The translations under genes and the position numbers were made by a program. A stretch of DNA of 64,000 nt from positions 62,001 to 126,000 of the forward strand of contig CAZPOR010000002.1 of assembly GCA_964588325.1 (NCBI GenBank), in the 5' to 3' direction. Of the stretch, positions 52,986-63,854 are shown one piece after another; within the stretch, counting starts at the first letter, position 1; each line of letters starts with the position of its first letter. The notes under the pieces were generated by a model. The model made no database searches. It had not been told where the DNA came from and saw only the letters and a list, made by a program, of their open reading frames with translations. Origin of the DNA: Thiovibrio sp964588325 (lineage in GTDB: Bacteria; Desulfobacterota; Desulfobulbia; Desulfobulbales; Desulfurivibrionaceae).

Positions 52986-53184
52986 CTGTCATTTCCGGTT
53001 GATGTTAAATAAGGACCGAATGCGCAGGGCGTTTTGACCAGATTTCCTGGTTCGTTCTGTGAGTCCCCGGAGAGTTTCCGGCATAATAACCTATATGCAT
53101 GTTTTTTGTCGAGCCACAGCTCGCGAGCTTCAATCTGCACAGTGTTCTCAGTCCATCATGGCGTTTTCCGCGTAAAGTGGCCGG

Positions 53185-53225
53185 AAACACGGACGCCCTG
53201 CTGAATCAGCAGGGCGTCCGTGTTT
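53185..53225. terminator. Strong bidirectional terminator between acs and the kinase
   Basis: AAACACGGACGCCCTGCTGA and its exact complement TCAGCAGGGCGTCCGTGTTT, 20-bp arms around a single base. On the minus strand it lies upstream of acs by position but downstream of the acs stop (53261), and it ends in TTT in both directions. Confidence 0.75.
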
Positions 53226-53260
53226 ATTCCTGGAATATCGTTTAATTACTGGCTGTTACA

Positions 53261-55252
<1,992 letters not shown>

Positions 55253-55653
55253 CATTACCTCCGAAAATTGCTGGATTCGCATAAATGAAAAAAAGCCACA
55301 GGTCCGCAATACTAGGGAAGGGATCCTGCGAGACTAAGAAATCAAAAGGGTTCAAAAAAATAACCGTCGCCGGTCGTATTCGTTTCCTGCGGTGATCGCA
55401 GAGTTTGTCTATTTCAGTGTGCTTTTCAAGGTTGGGGATATAGGAGTATATACCTAAGTGAGTAGGGGATATATACCGAGTGTCTGCGACAATTGCCACA
55501 TTTTTTTTATCGCGGATCGGCCGGGGATTTGTCTGAAACAGGCAGGCGGGGCAGGGAAGAGCCGGGGCGGGGATCGTACTTCGCCGGATGCATTTCCGGC
55601 CATTTTCTGCTATGGTGCGATGCGGTCAGATATCAGAAGGAGGCGCGGAGCGA
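55253..55653. other. Divergent acs-mltA intergenic region
   Basis: 400 nt without a gene. The only marked structure is the tandem repeat pair at 55434-55477. Nothing resembling a sigma-54 site was found, and no leader RNA could be recognised. The mltA ribosome site AAGGAGG lies at its right end. Confidence 0.6.
55434..55477. promoter_or_regulatory. Tandem GGGGATATA and TATATACC boxes
   Basis: GGGGATATA occurs at 55434-55442 and 55465-55473, TATATACC at 55447-55454 and 55470-55477. GG...CC symmetry across TATA suggests a dimeric regulator. They could serve acs (minus) or mltA (plus). Confidence 0.35.
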
Positions 55654-56847
55654 ATGCGGGTTGGGGCGGAAAAAATACGGATTTTTTTTGTACTGCTTAT
55701 CCTGGGCGGCGGGTTTGCTCTCGCCTTGGTTCAGCCCGTGGCCGGCCAATGCGATCCGGCTGCAACGGCGCCGTTGGCGGCGGAGCCGCCGTTGTTGAGG
55801 GACGATCTGGAGTATGAGTCCCTTGCGCCCGCCATTGACCGGAGCGTCGATTATCTGAGCCGTCTTCCCGAGGGAAAGACCTTTGTTCTTTGCGGGGGAG
55901 AGTATTCCGCCGGCCGGCTCATCGAATCCCTGCTCGCCTTCAAGGGGATCATTGCGGAGAAGCCTTCCCCCCAGGAGCTGACCACGATTCTCACACGGGG
56001 TTTCCTCCTCTGTCAGGCAAAGGGCAGGGGGAGTGACCAGAGGATGTTCCTTACCGGGTATTATGAGCCGCTTTTCAAGGCCAGCCTGACACAGACCGCT
56101 CTCTACCGCTATCCTTTGTACCGGCCCCCTCCGGATTTGGTTTCCATCCCGGAGAGACAGGGAGGGGAGAGGCAGACAGGGAGGATGGAGAACGGCAGCC
56201 TGGTTCCCTATTTTACCCGAGGCGAGATCGAAACAGGCCGATTGTTGGCTGGGCAGGAACTGGTCTACCTGGCTGATCCGGTGGAGGCCTTTATCCTGCA
56301 TGTTCAAGGGTCCGGCCGGATACAGCTCGCGGACGGCTCGCTGCACCGGGTGCAGTTTGCCGCGAAAAACGGGCGCGAGTATCGCAGCATCGGGCGGCTG
56401 CTGGTGGAAAAGGGCGCCATGGGAAAGGAAGAGGCGACCATGCCCGGGATCGTCCGTTATCTCGCGCAACACCCCGAGGAGCGGGAGAAGATCCTGCACC
56501 ATAACGAATCCTTTGTCTTTTTCCGCTGGGGGGATGATTCCGCCGCAGGTCCCCTGGGTTGCCTGGGCGAGCCGTTGACTCCGGGCCGGTCCGTGGCCCT
56601 GGACCAGAATTGCTTTCCCCCCGGCAGTCTTGCCTTTCTCACTACCCGCAAGCCAATAGTCGATGCGGCCGGCGAAATCATCGGCTGGGAACCCCTGCGC
56701 CGTTTTGTGGTGAATCAGGATTGTGGCTCCGCCATCACCGGTCCGGGGAGGCTTGACCTCTTCTGGGGCGGCGGGCGTTATGCCGAGGCGGCGGCCGGCA
56801 ATATGAAGCATCCGGGCGTGCTCTATTTTTTGGTGAAAAAGAAATAG
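55654..56847 (+). CDS. mltA: Membrane-bound lytic murein transglycosylase MltA
   Basis: MltA-family lytic transglycosylase, about 397 residues. A signal segment (IFFVLLILGGGFALALVQPV) ends near VAGQC, where Cys could be a lipid site, although the lipobox is imperfect. The catalytic double-psi barrel has RMFLTGYYEPLF, LYRPPPDLVSIP, FILHVQGSGRIQLADG, ALDQNCFPPGSLAFL and the catalytic Asp region QDCGSAITGPGRLDLFWGGG. ATG 55654 has GGAG 3 nt and AAGGAGG 10 nt upstream. An earlier in-frame start at 55588 lacks a site. The pilT gene follows 84 nt later. Confidence 0.93.
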   Translation: MRVGAEKIRIFFVLLILGGGFALALVQPVAGQCDPAATAPLAAEPPLLRDDLEYESLAPAIDRSVDYLSRLPEGKTFVLCGGEYSAGRLIESLLAFKGIIAEKPSPQELTTILTRGFLLCQAKGRGSDQRMFLTGYYEPLFKASLTQTALYRYPLYRPPPDLVSIPERQGGERQTGRMENGSLVPYFTRGEIETGRLLAGQELVYLADPVEAFILHVQGSGRIQLADGSLHRVQFAAKNGREYRSIGRLLVEKGAMGKEEATMPGIVRYLAQHPEEREKILHHNESFVFFRWGDDSAAGPLGCLGEPLTPGRSVALDQNCFPPGSLAFLTTRKPIVDAAGEIIGWEPLRRFVVNQDCGSAITGPGRLDLFWGGGRYAEAAAGNMKHPGVLYFLVKKK

Positions 56848-56931
56848 TTGTCAGAATCCGGGCCGTTCTTATACAATCCTTGTAGCAAAGGGGCCAGGCA
56901 TACTACGGAACAAGGCGGAAAGGGGAAGGGC

Positions 56932-58110
56932 ATGAAACAGACGGAGATAGACTACTGGATCACCAGCATGTTGGAAACCTACGGCAATGTTTCCGATCTG
57001 AATATCACGGTGGGCAAGCCCCTGCAGGTGGAGGCCTCCGGGCAACTGGCGCCTGTGACGGTGGAGCCGCCGGTGCCTTCGCTTACCCCTTTCCAGGCCG
57101 AGGTGTTCGCCCTGAACCTTATCGGCGGCAACAAGAGGCTGCTCGACGATCTGGTCAAGCACGGCTCCTGCGATCTTTCCTACTGGCTGGGGCAGAAGGC
57201 CCGGTTCCGGGTAAATGTATTCTCGCAAAAGACCAACCTTTCCACGGTGCTGCGGAAACTGGAGATGAAGATCCCCACCATCAGCCAGTTGAATCTGCCC
57301 AAGCTCTTCTACAACATGGCCGGGGAGCGCAACGGCATCATCCTTGTCACCGGCGCCACCGGTTCCGGTAAATCCACCAGCCTGGCCGCGCTGCTGGACA
57401 AGATCAACGACGAGAAGCCGGTGCACATCGTCACCCTGGAAGACCCCATCGAGTATGTGCACCAGCACAAGATGGCGACCTTCAACCAGCGGGAGCTGGG
57501 CAATGATTTCGATTCCTTCGCCTCCGGGTTGCGGGCCGCCCTGCGGCAGGCGCCCAAGGTTATTCTGGTGGGCGAGATGCGTGACCGGGAAACCATGGAG
57601 ATCGGCCTTTCCGCTGCGGAAACCGGGCATCTGGTGCTCTCCACCCTGCACACCGTGGACGCGGGCCAGACCATCAACCGTATCCTGGGCATGTTCGAGC
57701 AGGAGGAGCAGGCCCAGGTGCGCAACCGGCTGGTGGACACCATCCGCTGGGTCGTCTGCCAGCGGCTTCTGCCCAAGGTCGGCGGCGGGAGGGTGGCGGC
57801 CTTCGAGATCATGGGCATGAACCTGCGGGTGCGCGAGCTGATCATGAACGGGGAAACCGAGGATAAGACCTATTATGACATTATTGCCGACGCCAAGGCC
57901 CTCGGCTGGCAGACCTTTGACCAGCATATCCTCGAACTGTACGAAGACGGCCTGATCACCGAGGAGACCGCGGCCAGTTATTGCACCCGGAAAACCGCGG
58001 TCAACCGGGGGCTGGACTCCATCAAGTCCGCCCGGGGCGAGTCCACCACCGGGATCACCGGCCTGGCCATGGATGTGAAACAGGAAGAGAAGCGGCGCTC
58101 GGGATTTTAG
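56932..58110 (+). CDS. pilT: PilT/PilU-family type IV pilus retraction ATPase
   Basis: Secretion-type ATPase of 392 residues that powers pilus retraction. The N-terminal PAS-like domain precedes the ATPase core: Walker A VTGATGSGKSTSLAALLD, Asp box IVTLEDPIEYVHQHK, Walker B PKVILVGEMRDRETMEIGLS, and His box GHLVLSTLHTVDAG. The C-terminus is longer than in PilT (about 350) and nearer to PilU size; the family cannot be split by eye. ATG 56932 has GGGGAAGGG just upstream. No pilB, pilC or pilin gene is in the window. A zinc-ribbon gene follows and is probably linked. Confidence 0.93.
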   Translation: MKQTEIDYWITSMLETYGNVSDLNITVGKPLQVEASGQLAPVTVEPPVPSLTPFQAEVFALNLIGGNKRLLDDLVKHGSCDLSYWLGQKARFRVNVFSQKTNLSTVLRKLEMKIPTISQLNLPKLFYNMAGERNGIILVTGATGSGKSTSLAALLDKINDEKPVHIVTLEDPIEYVHQHKMATFNQRELGNDFDSFASGLRAALRQAPKVILVGEMRDRETMEIGLSAAETGHLVLSTLHTVDAGQTINRILGMFEQEEQAQVRNRLVDTIRWVVCQRLLPKVGGGRVAAFEIMGMNLRVRELIMNGETEDKTYYDIIADAKALGWQTFDQHILELYEDGLITEETAASYCTRKTAVNRGLDSIKSARGESTTGITGLAMDVKQEEKRRSGF

Positions 58111-58146
58111 GGAGCCGCCCTGTGGTGAACTGGCAAGACCGTAGTT

Positions 58147-58228
58147 TCTCGCCAAAACGCAGAGGCCGCAAAGAAACGAAGCTTTCGTGATCGCAGTTCA
58201 GCTTTGCGGTCGTGGCGTCTTGACGAGA
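58147..58228. repeat. Imperfect 27-bp inverted repeat (TCTCGCCAAAACGC type)
   Basis: Arms 58147-58173 and 58202-58228 match at 21 of 27 positions (TCTCGCCAAAACGC... and ...GTCTTGACGAGA). Such units built on CGCAAAG and CTTTGCG are common in deltaproteobacterial genomes. It lies between pilT and the next gene. Confidence 0.6.
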
Positions 58229-58259
58229 TCGGCAAAATAGCATTTTTTGGAGGAACACC

Positions 58260-59048
58260 ATGCTTGTCCAATGTCCCCATTGCCAGCACAGCCTCATGCT
58301 GAGCGACGCCCAGCTTGAAAAGATCAAGACCGCCCTGGCCTCGCTTTCTCCGGGCAGAACCCTGAAGATGGGCTGCCCGAAATGCAAGCAGCCCATCGAA
58401 CTGAACAGTGACGGCTCAGTGGCCGGTCAGCCTGCGGGCGCCTTGATGGACGTGCTGTTTGCCGAGCACACCGGCAATGAGGATCAGGCTGCGGTGGGGA
58501 TGGTGGCTGCGGCCCAAAAAAAACCCCAGCCGGTGCGCCTGCCGCCGGACGCCCCCAAACCGCCCGATCTCGGCTGGCTGTCCAGCGGGGTGTACAGCGA
58601 AAAGGAGGCGGTTGAGAACGTGCCCCACGCCCTGATCATGGCCGGGGACGAGGAGATAACCACCCAGGCGACCATGGCCTTCGGCGAGATGGGCTACCAG
58701 CCCACCTATGTCCGTTCGGCGGAAGAGGCCATCGCCAAGATGCAGTTCATGAATTTTGAAGCGGTGGTGCTGCACAGCAGGTTTGAGGGGGATGGGCTGG
58801 ACGGTTCCACGGTTCATCAGTATATGCGGGAAATGGCCATGTCCCGGCGGCGCTATATTTTGTATGTTCTGGTCGGCCCGGAATTTCGCACCCTGTACGA
58901 CTTGGAAGCCTTGGCCAACAGCGCCAATCTGGTGCTCAACGACAACGACGCCGGCTATTTTTCCATCATCCTGAAAAGGGGCATGAACGATTACAATGAC
59001 CTGTTCGGGCCATATCTGGAAGCCCTTGGAAATTATGGCGTGAAGTAG
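58260..59048 (+). CDS. Zinc-ribbon plus pseudo-receiver protein linked to pilT
   Basis: The 262-residue product starts with a zinc ribbon of the MJ0042 type, LVQCPHCQHSL and MGCPKCKQPIEL (two CxxC pairs), then a Pro-rich linker (about 85-105). A receiver-like domain (about 120-240) begins HALIMAGDEEITTQATMAFG. At the phosphoacceptor position it has FEAVVLHSRFEG, without Asp, so it should not be phosphorylated. No known family name comes to mind. Its place 150 nt after pilT on the same strand suggests a role in pilus control, which is inference. A good GGAGG ribosome site precedes the ATG. Confidence 0.85.
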   Translation: MLVQCPHCQHSLMLSDAQLEKIKTALASLSPGRTLKMGCPKCKQPIELNSDGSVAGQPAGALMDVLFAEHTGNEDQAAVGMVAAAQKKPQPVRLPPDAPKPPDLGWLSSGVYSEKEAVENVPHALIMAGDEEITTQATMAFGEMGYQPTYVRSAEEAIAKMQFMNFEAVVLHSRFEGDGLDGSTVHQYMREMAMSRRRYILYVLVGPEFRTLYDLEALANSANLVLNDNDAGYFSIILKRGMNDYNDLFGPYLEALGNYGVK

Positions 59049-59071
59049 CCCCGCTCTTTTTTGCGAAGCGA

Positions 59072-61126
59072 TCACCCCGCAGCCATGATCACCCTGTTGC
59101 GGCCCTGATCTTTTGCTTCGTAGAGGGCCTTGTCCGCTTTAGCATACGCGGCTTCCAGGCTTCCGGTCGCGGGGTCGAGCCGGCTGATCCCGATGCTGAC
59201 ACTGAGATTTTTTTCCGTCCCGTCCCTGCCGATGCTCTGGGAGGCAAAATTTTTCCGGATCCGCTCGGCCACGGCCAAGGCCTCCTCTCCTTTAGCCTCC
59301 ACCACGAGAGCGGCAAACTCTTCCCCCCCCATGCGGCCGAAGATATCCGCCCTGCGCAACCCCTCGGTGCAGATCGAGGCGAAATCCTGCAAGACCCGGT
59401 CTCCTGCCTCATGGCCGAAGGTGTCGTTGATCTCCTTGAAATGGTCGAGATCGAACATGAGGAAGTAGATATCCTTGTTGTATCGTTTGCTCCGGGCCAC
59501 CTCCTGCTCCGCCAGAAGCAGAAAATGCCGCCGGTTGAAGACTCCGGTGAGGCCGTCCATGGTGGCCAGCATCACCAGCTTTTCCTCCTTGACCTTGCGG
59601 TCGGTGATGTCAAGCACCGCGCCGACCGCCCAATAGGCGTCGTCTTTTCGTACCTTGGCGACAAAGACCTCGGCCGGGAAGATCCTCCCATCTTTTTTCC
59701 TGGCCACGAGCTCGCGCGAGGTGTCAATGATCGGTCCGTGACCCGTCCGCCAGAATTCTCGCAGCCCTGTGTGCGCCTCCTGCTGCATTTCCTCCACCAC
59801 CACGAGGCTATGCAGGCTCTTGCCGAGAATCTCCTCGCCGGTATAGCCAAAAATGCGTTCCGCCGCCGGATTGAAGAAGCGGATCGCGTCATGGTTGTCG
59901 ATGAGGATCACCGCGCTTTGCACCGAGTTGAAAACAACCCGGAAGATATCCTCGCTTTCCTGCAGTTTTCGTTGGGACTCGCGGCGTTCCTGCTCCATGT
60001 CCCCATACGCGCCCAGCAGGGAATCCATATGCGCTGAAAACTCGGAAAATTCCCGAATCCGCAGATTCTTACTCCACAAAACCGGCTTGTGCTGGAGAAT
60101 GGATTCTTCCAGCCCGGCAAGAAATCGCCGCGAAAAACGCCGCGCATATTTTGAAAAAAGCAGGGAGATAATCAGCGCCGTGGCCAGCAGCAGCGCAAGT
60201 CCGGCCAGAATGGTGAGCAGGATTTTGTGCCGGGCGGATTGCACCGAGGCAAGCGCGATGGGTTTTCCGGCCCACAGGGAAACGGCACTGTTCTCTTGGA
60301 CAAAGAAGGGAACCCAGGCCATTTTTTGTCCGGCATGGCTCCAGATGCCGGCTTTTTTAGAGGCGAAGATGTCTCTGAGCTCGGGGAAGTCGAGGAAGGC
60401 CGAGCCATGACGGGGTTTTTCGGCCAGATAACACCCGTCGTTGAGCACCCAGCGCACCCCGGGAAAATCCTGGATGAGCATGCCCATGTCGATGTCGGCA
60501 ATGTAGACTCCTATGGTTTCTCCGTTCATCTGGATCGGGGTGAGCATGCGAACCCGAAGCCGGTGGGATGCCGGCTTGTTTTCTTCCGGCAGGGGAAAGG
60601 TCAGGAACCCCTTTTCCTGCATGGCGAGGGCTTTCCGGAAGGTCTCCGGGTCAAGCGCGAGGTGTTCTTCCCTGCCCTGCCGGTATTCCTTGGCCCCCGC
60701 ATCCTTGATCAGGGAAAAACGCGGAACCGAATTCCGGTCGAGGATATGGATGCTCACCACATCGGGGCTTCTGGCAAAGGCGCTGTTCAACACCCCGGCA
60801 TACCGGGGAAAGGCGGTATCCTTGCTGATGGTGCCGGGTTTGCTCTCGCCATGGTTCAGAATTTCCATCACCGCTGGCAGTTGCGAGACAAAATCGATCA
60901 TCTGCTGGTAATGCGCAAGCTGTGTCTCAATGTGGTGCAGCTCATCCTGCATGAAGTGCAACTCGGCATTTTCCTCAATGGAGCTTAATTGGGGGAGTAT
61001 GCCGTTCAGGGTGAAGAATGAGAACGCCATCAGGGGAATGAAGCTGAAAATAAAGAGGACGCCCAGGACAAGGGAGCCAATGCTTATCTGGCGAAGGGAA
61101 AAGAGTTTTTTCAGTATGCCGGTCAT
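59072..61126 (-). CDS. Membrane diguanylate cyclase with Cache-like sensor, PAS and GGDEF
   Basis: The 684-residue protein has TM1 (about 16-40), a periplasmic Cache-like region (about 41-310), TM2 (about 312-335), a PAS domain (about 385-505) and a GGDEF domain (about 520-684). The active site is GRMGGEEFAALV. Five residues before it, RRAD gives the inhibitory RxxD site for c-di-GMP feedback. FDLDHFKEINDTFGHEAGDR is the substrate region. It should be an active cyclase. Nearby pilT and the flagellar genes fit c-di-GMP control of motility, but no direct link is shown. Confidence 0.95.
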   Translation of the reverse strand: MTGILKKLFSLRQISIGSLVLGVLFIFSFIPLMAFSFFTLNGILPQLSSIEENAELHFMQDELHHIETQLAHYQQMIDFVSQLPAVMEILNHGESKPGTISKDTAFPRYAGVLNSAFARSPDVVSIHILDRNSVPRFSLIKDAGAKEYRQGREEHLALDPETFRKALAMQEKGFLTFPLPEENKPASHRLRVRMLTPIQMNGETIGVYIADIDMGMLIQDFPGVRWVLNDGCYLAEKPRHGSAFLDFPELRDIFASKKAGIWSHAGQKMAWVPFFVQENSAVSLWAGKPIALASVQSARHKILLTILAGLALLLATALIISLLFSKYARRFSRRFLAGLEESILQHKPVLWSKNLRIREFSEFSAHMDSLLGAYGDMEQERRESQRKLQESEDIFRVVFNSVQSAVILIDNHDAIRFFNPAAERIFGYTGEEILGKSLHSLVVVEEMQQEAHTGLREFWRTGHGPIIDTSRELVARKKDGRIFPAEVFVAKVRKDDAYWAVGAVLDITDRKVKEEKLVMLATMDGLTGVFNRRHFLLLAEQEVARSKRYNKDIYFLMFDLDHFKEINDTFGHEAGDRVLQDFASICTEGLRRADIFGRMGGEEFAALVVEAKGEEALAVAERIRKNFASQSIGRDGTEKNLSVSIGISRLDPATGSLEAAYAKADKALYEAKDQGRNRVIMAAG

Positions 61127-61240
61127 GCCATTTCCTGTGCGGGCAGAGAGTGTTCCCCTGATGGAAGCAAGGACTTTGTGTAATCGTATCTGGCGGGGCT
61201 GGAAAAATCCAGAGAATCCTTGGGGACGTGGTGAGAATGC

Positions 61241-62209
61241 TCAGGAAAGCAAACCCGGCAGGAGTCCAAGAATGTGCCGGCGCAGGGCGAGACAGGCAAG
61301 CAGGGTCAGGGCGGAGGAAAGCAGCATCAGGCGGTTGGCGCGGAGAATGTCCCTGGGTTCCAGGGGACGGGTGGCATCGCCGATGGCCGGCTTTTCAACC
61401 ACCGTGCCGAAGTAGCTGCTTGGGCCGCCAAGTTGCACGCCCAGGGCCCCGGCCACCGCCGCTTCGGTATGGCCCGAATTTGGGCTGGCGTGGGCGAACC
61501 GGTCACGGAGGAGGGTCAGCAGGGAGCGTTTCGGGGCAAGGCGCAACGGGAAGGAAGCGGCCGGGATCATCAGGGAGGTGAGGCGGGCGGGGATGAAGTT
61601 GGCCAGGTCGTCCAGCCGGGCCGCTGCCCAGCCGAACTTGCGATATTGCGCGTTTTTGTAGCCGAACATGGAATCCATGGTGTTGATTGCCTTGTAGAGC
61701 ATGGCCCCCACCGGCCCGCCCAGCAGGGCAAAGAACAGCGGCGCGGTCACCCCGTCCACCATGGATTCCGCCACCGATTCCACCGCCGCCCGCGCCACCC
61801 CGGCCTGGTCGAGATTGGCAGTGTCCCGGCCGACGATCATCCCAACCCGTTTGCGGGCCTCCGGGAGATCTCCGTCCCGCAGGGCGGCGTGGACTGCGGT
61901 GCTGTGGCGCACCAGATCGCGGGCCGCGATGGTGGTGTACAGAACGAGAATGGAAACCGCGGTTCCCAGCCAGGGGTGGAGGAGGTTTGCGCCTGCAATC
62001 ATCCCCCAGGTTGTTGCCCCGGTGAGCGCCAGGATCAGGAGAACAGAGGTGATTCCCGCGGCAAGCGGCGGCAGCACGGCGCGGGTGAGCCGCTCGCATC
62101 CTGTGCAGACCGCGCCGATGATCCGCACCGGATGCGGCAGCCAGCGCGGGTCGCCGAGCAACTGATCCAGAAGGATGGCGATGAGGATCTGGTATTCGAG
62201 GGCAATCAT
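61241..62209 (-). CDS. cbiB: Adenosylcobinamide-phosphate synthase CbiB (CobD)
   Basis: Integral membrane enzyme that joins aminopropanol phosphate to adenosylcobyric acid in cobamide synthesis. The 322-residue product has the family motifs LDQLLGDPRWLPHPVRIIG, RDLVRHSTAVHAAL, GRDTANLDQAGVARAAVESV, AESMVDGVTAPLFFALLGG and MDSMFGYKNAQYRKFGWAAA. The C-terminal end is hydrophobic. Several transmembrane helices are visible. Next to cbiP on the same strand it forms a late cobamide module. Start ATG 62209 lacks a clear ribosome site. A dispersed palindrome separates it from cbiP. Confidence 0.95.
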   Translation of the reverse strand: MIALEYQILIAILLDQLLGDPRWLPHPVRIIGAVCTGCERLTRAVLPPLAAGITSVLLILALTGATTWGMIAGANLLHPWLGTAVSILVLYTTIAARDLVRHSTAVHAALRDGDLPEARKRVGMIVGRDTANLDQAGVARAAVESVAESMVDGVTAPLFFALLGGPVGAMLYKAINTMDSMFGYKNAQYRKFGWAAARLDDLANFIPARLTSLMIPAASFPLRLAPKRSLLTLLRDRFAHASPNSGHTEAAVAGALGVQLGGPSSYFGTVVEKPAIGDATRPLEPRDILRANRLMLLSSALTLLACLALRRHILGLLPGLLS

Positions 62210-62242
62210 TTTTCGATGGATCTATTCAAAAGGATTTTGTTT

Positions 62243-62344
62243 GTCATTCCGGCGCAGGCCGGAGGTAAGCGAGCGGAGCGAGACTCCGATCCAGAACTCC
62301 AATAAGTTGCGGCTGCACTGGACCCCGGCCTTCGCCGGGGTGAC
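62243..62344. repeat. Dispersed palindromic repeat of the GTCATTCCGGCG type, copy C
   Basis: Starts GTCATTCCGGCGCAGGCCGG, contains an extra stretch with GCGAGCGGAGCGAG not found in copies A and B, and ends CCCCGGCCTTCGCCGGGGTGAC. The outer ends GTCA and TGAC are inverted. Lies in the cbiP-cbiB gap. Confidence 0.7.
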
Positions 62345-62358
62345 TTCTTGCGAGGTCA

Positions 62359-63849
62359 TCATTTGTTCAGCAGCCGATAGATGGCGTTCATGTCGATCTG
62401 GCTGCGCACCGCCTCGGCCAGCCGGTCAAAGGCCGGTTCCAGGTCGTAGGCGGCCTGCACCTTGTTGAGCGGGGCAAGCCCCCGGTTTTGCCGCAGCCGG
62501 TCGATGAACCAGCGCCGGAAGGGGTCCGCGTCAAAGATCCCGTGCAGATAGGTGCCCCAGACGGTTTGGGAGGGGTTGCCCACTCCGCCGCTTTCCCCGT
62601 TGCTAAAAGTGAGGATATCGCAGGTTCCTGTCGCCCGGCTCTGGCCGTGGTGGATCTCGTAGCCATGTACCGCAAGACCCGAGGCGAGATGGTGGCCCAT
62701 CTGCCGGGTCAGGGTCTTGTCCTTCTCCAGCACCGTGGCAAGGTCGAGCAGACCGAGGCCGGTGAGGGATTCTCCGGAGGATTCGATATGGTGGGGGTCG
62801 TCGATGCCGTGCCCCAGCATCTGGAAGCCGCCGCAGATGCCGACGATCTCTTTCCCCTGCTGGCTGTATTGTTTCAGTCCCTCGGCCAGGCCGGAGCCAA
62901 ACAGCCACTTGAGGTCAGCGATCACATTCTTGCTGCCCGGCAGGATCACTCCGTCCGCGTCCGCGAGATCGGCCGGGGTTCTGGCGATCGTGACAAACAG
63001 GTCCGGCTCGGCCAGCAACGGCTCGAAATCGGTGAAATTCGAGATGTGCGGCAGGTCGATGAGCGCCACGGTGACATGGGCGCCCGCAGGCCTCTGCGGG
63101 CTGAAAATCCCGGCCTTGAAGTTCACCGAATCCTCTTCGGGCAGCCCCAGGTTGGCCAGGTAATCCACCACCCCCAGCACCGGCCTGCCGGTTTTGTGTT
63201 CCATGTAAGTAAGCGCTTCGGCGAGCAGCGATTTTTGACCCCGGAAGCGGTTCACCACAAAGCCTGCGATCAACTCCCGCTCCCAGTCGTCCAATATCTC
63301 CATGGTGCCGACAAAGGAGGCGAACACCCCGCCCCGGTCGATATCCCCCACCAGCAGAACCTTGGCCTGGGCATAGCGGGCCATGGGCATGTTGACGATG
63401 TCGTGGGCTTTGAGATTCACCTCGGCCGGGCTGCCCGCCCCTTCCAGAATCATGACCTCGTACTCCCCGGCCAGGGAATCGTAGGCCTGCTGCGCCGCGG
63501 CAAAGGCCTGGGGTTTGTAGGCCAGATAGTCGTTCACCGTCATATTGCCCACCGGCTTGCCGAGAAGGATGACCTGGCTGCCCGTGTCGCTGGAGGGTTT
63601 GAGCAGGACCGGGTTCATGCGCACATCCGGGTCGAGGAGCGCGGCCTGGGCCTGCACCACCTGGGCCCGGCCCATCTCGCCGCCGTCCCGGGTGACAAAG
63701 GAGTTGAGCGACATGTTCTGGGCCTTGAAGGGGGCGACCCGCAGCCCATCCTGCAAAAGGATGCGGCACAGGGCGGCGGTGAGCACGGATTTGCCCGCGT
63801 TGGAGCAGGTGCCCTGAAACATGATGGCCGGAGTTTTGGGGGTGGACAT
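62359..63849 (-). CDS. cbiP: Adenosylcobyric acid synthase CbiP (CobQ)
   Basis: CbiP amidates four carboxyl groups of adenosylcobyrinic diamide with glutamine and ATP. The 496-residue product has the ATP-site FQGTCSNAGKSVLTAALCRI and RVAPFKAQNMSLNSFVTRDG, GAGSPAEVNLKAHDIVNMPM, and the glutamine amidotransferase domain with the nucleophile region VGICGGFQMLGHGI (catalytic Cys) and a C-terminal HGIFDADPFRR with His. Length is normal for CbiP. It is followed by cbiB and preceded, 5 nt away, by another gene of the same operon. Confidence 0.97.
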   Translation of the reverse strand: MSTPKTPAIMFQGTCSNAGKSVLTAALCRILLQDGLRVAPFKAQNMSLNSFVTRDGGEMGRAQVVQAQAALLDPDVRMNPVLLKPSSDTGSQVILLGKPVGNMTVNDYLAYKPQAFAAAQQAYDSLAGEYEVMILEGAGSPAEVNLKAHDIVNMPMARYAQAKVLLVGDIDRGGVFASFVGTMEILDDWERELIAGFVVNRFRGQKSLLAEALTYMEHKTGRPVLGVVDYLANLGLPEEDSVNFKAGIFSPQRPAGAHVTVALIDLPHISNFTDFEPLLAEPDLFVTIARTPADLADADGVILPGSKNVIADLKWLFGSGLAEGLKQYSQQGKEIVGICGGFQMLGHGIDDPHHIESSGESLTGLGLLDLATVLEKDKTLTRQMGHHLASGLAVHGYEIHHGQSRATGTCDILTFSNGESGGVGNPSQTVWGTYLHGIFDADPFRRWFIDRLRQNRGLAPLNKVQAAYDLEPAFDRLAEAVRSQIDMNAIYRLLNK

Positions 63850-63854
63850 GGCTG

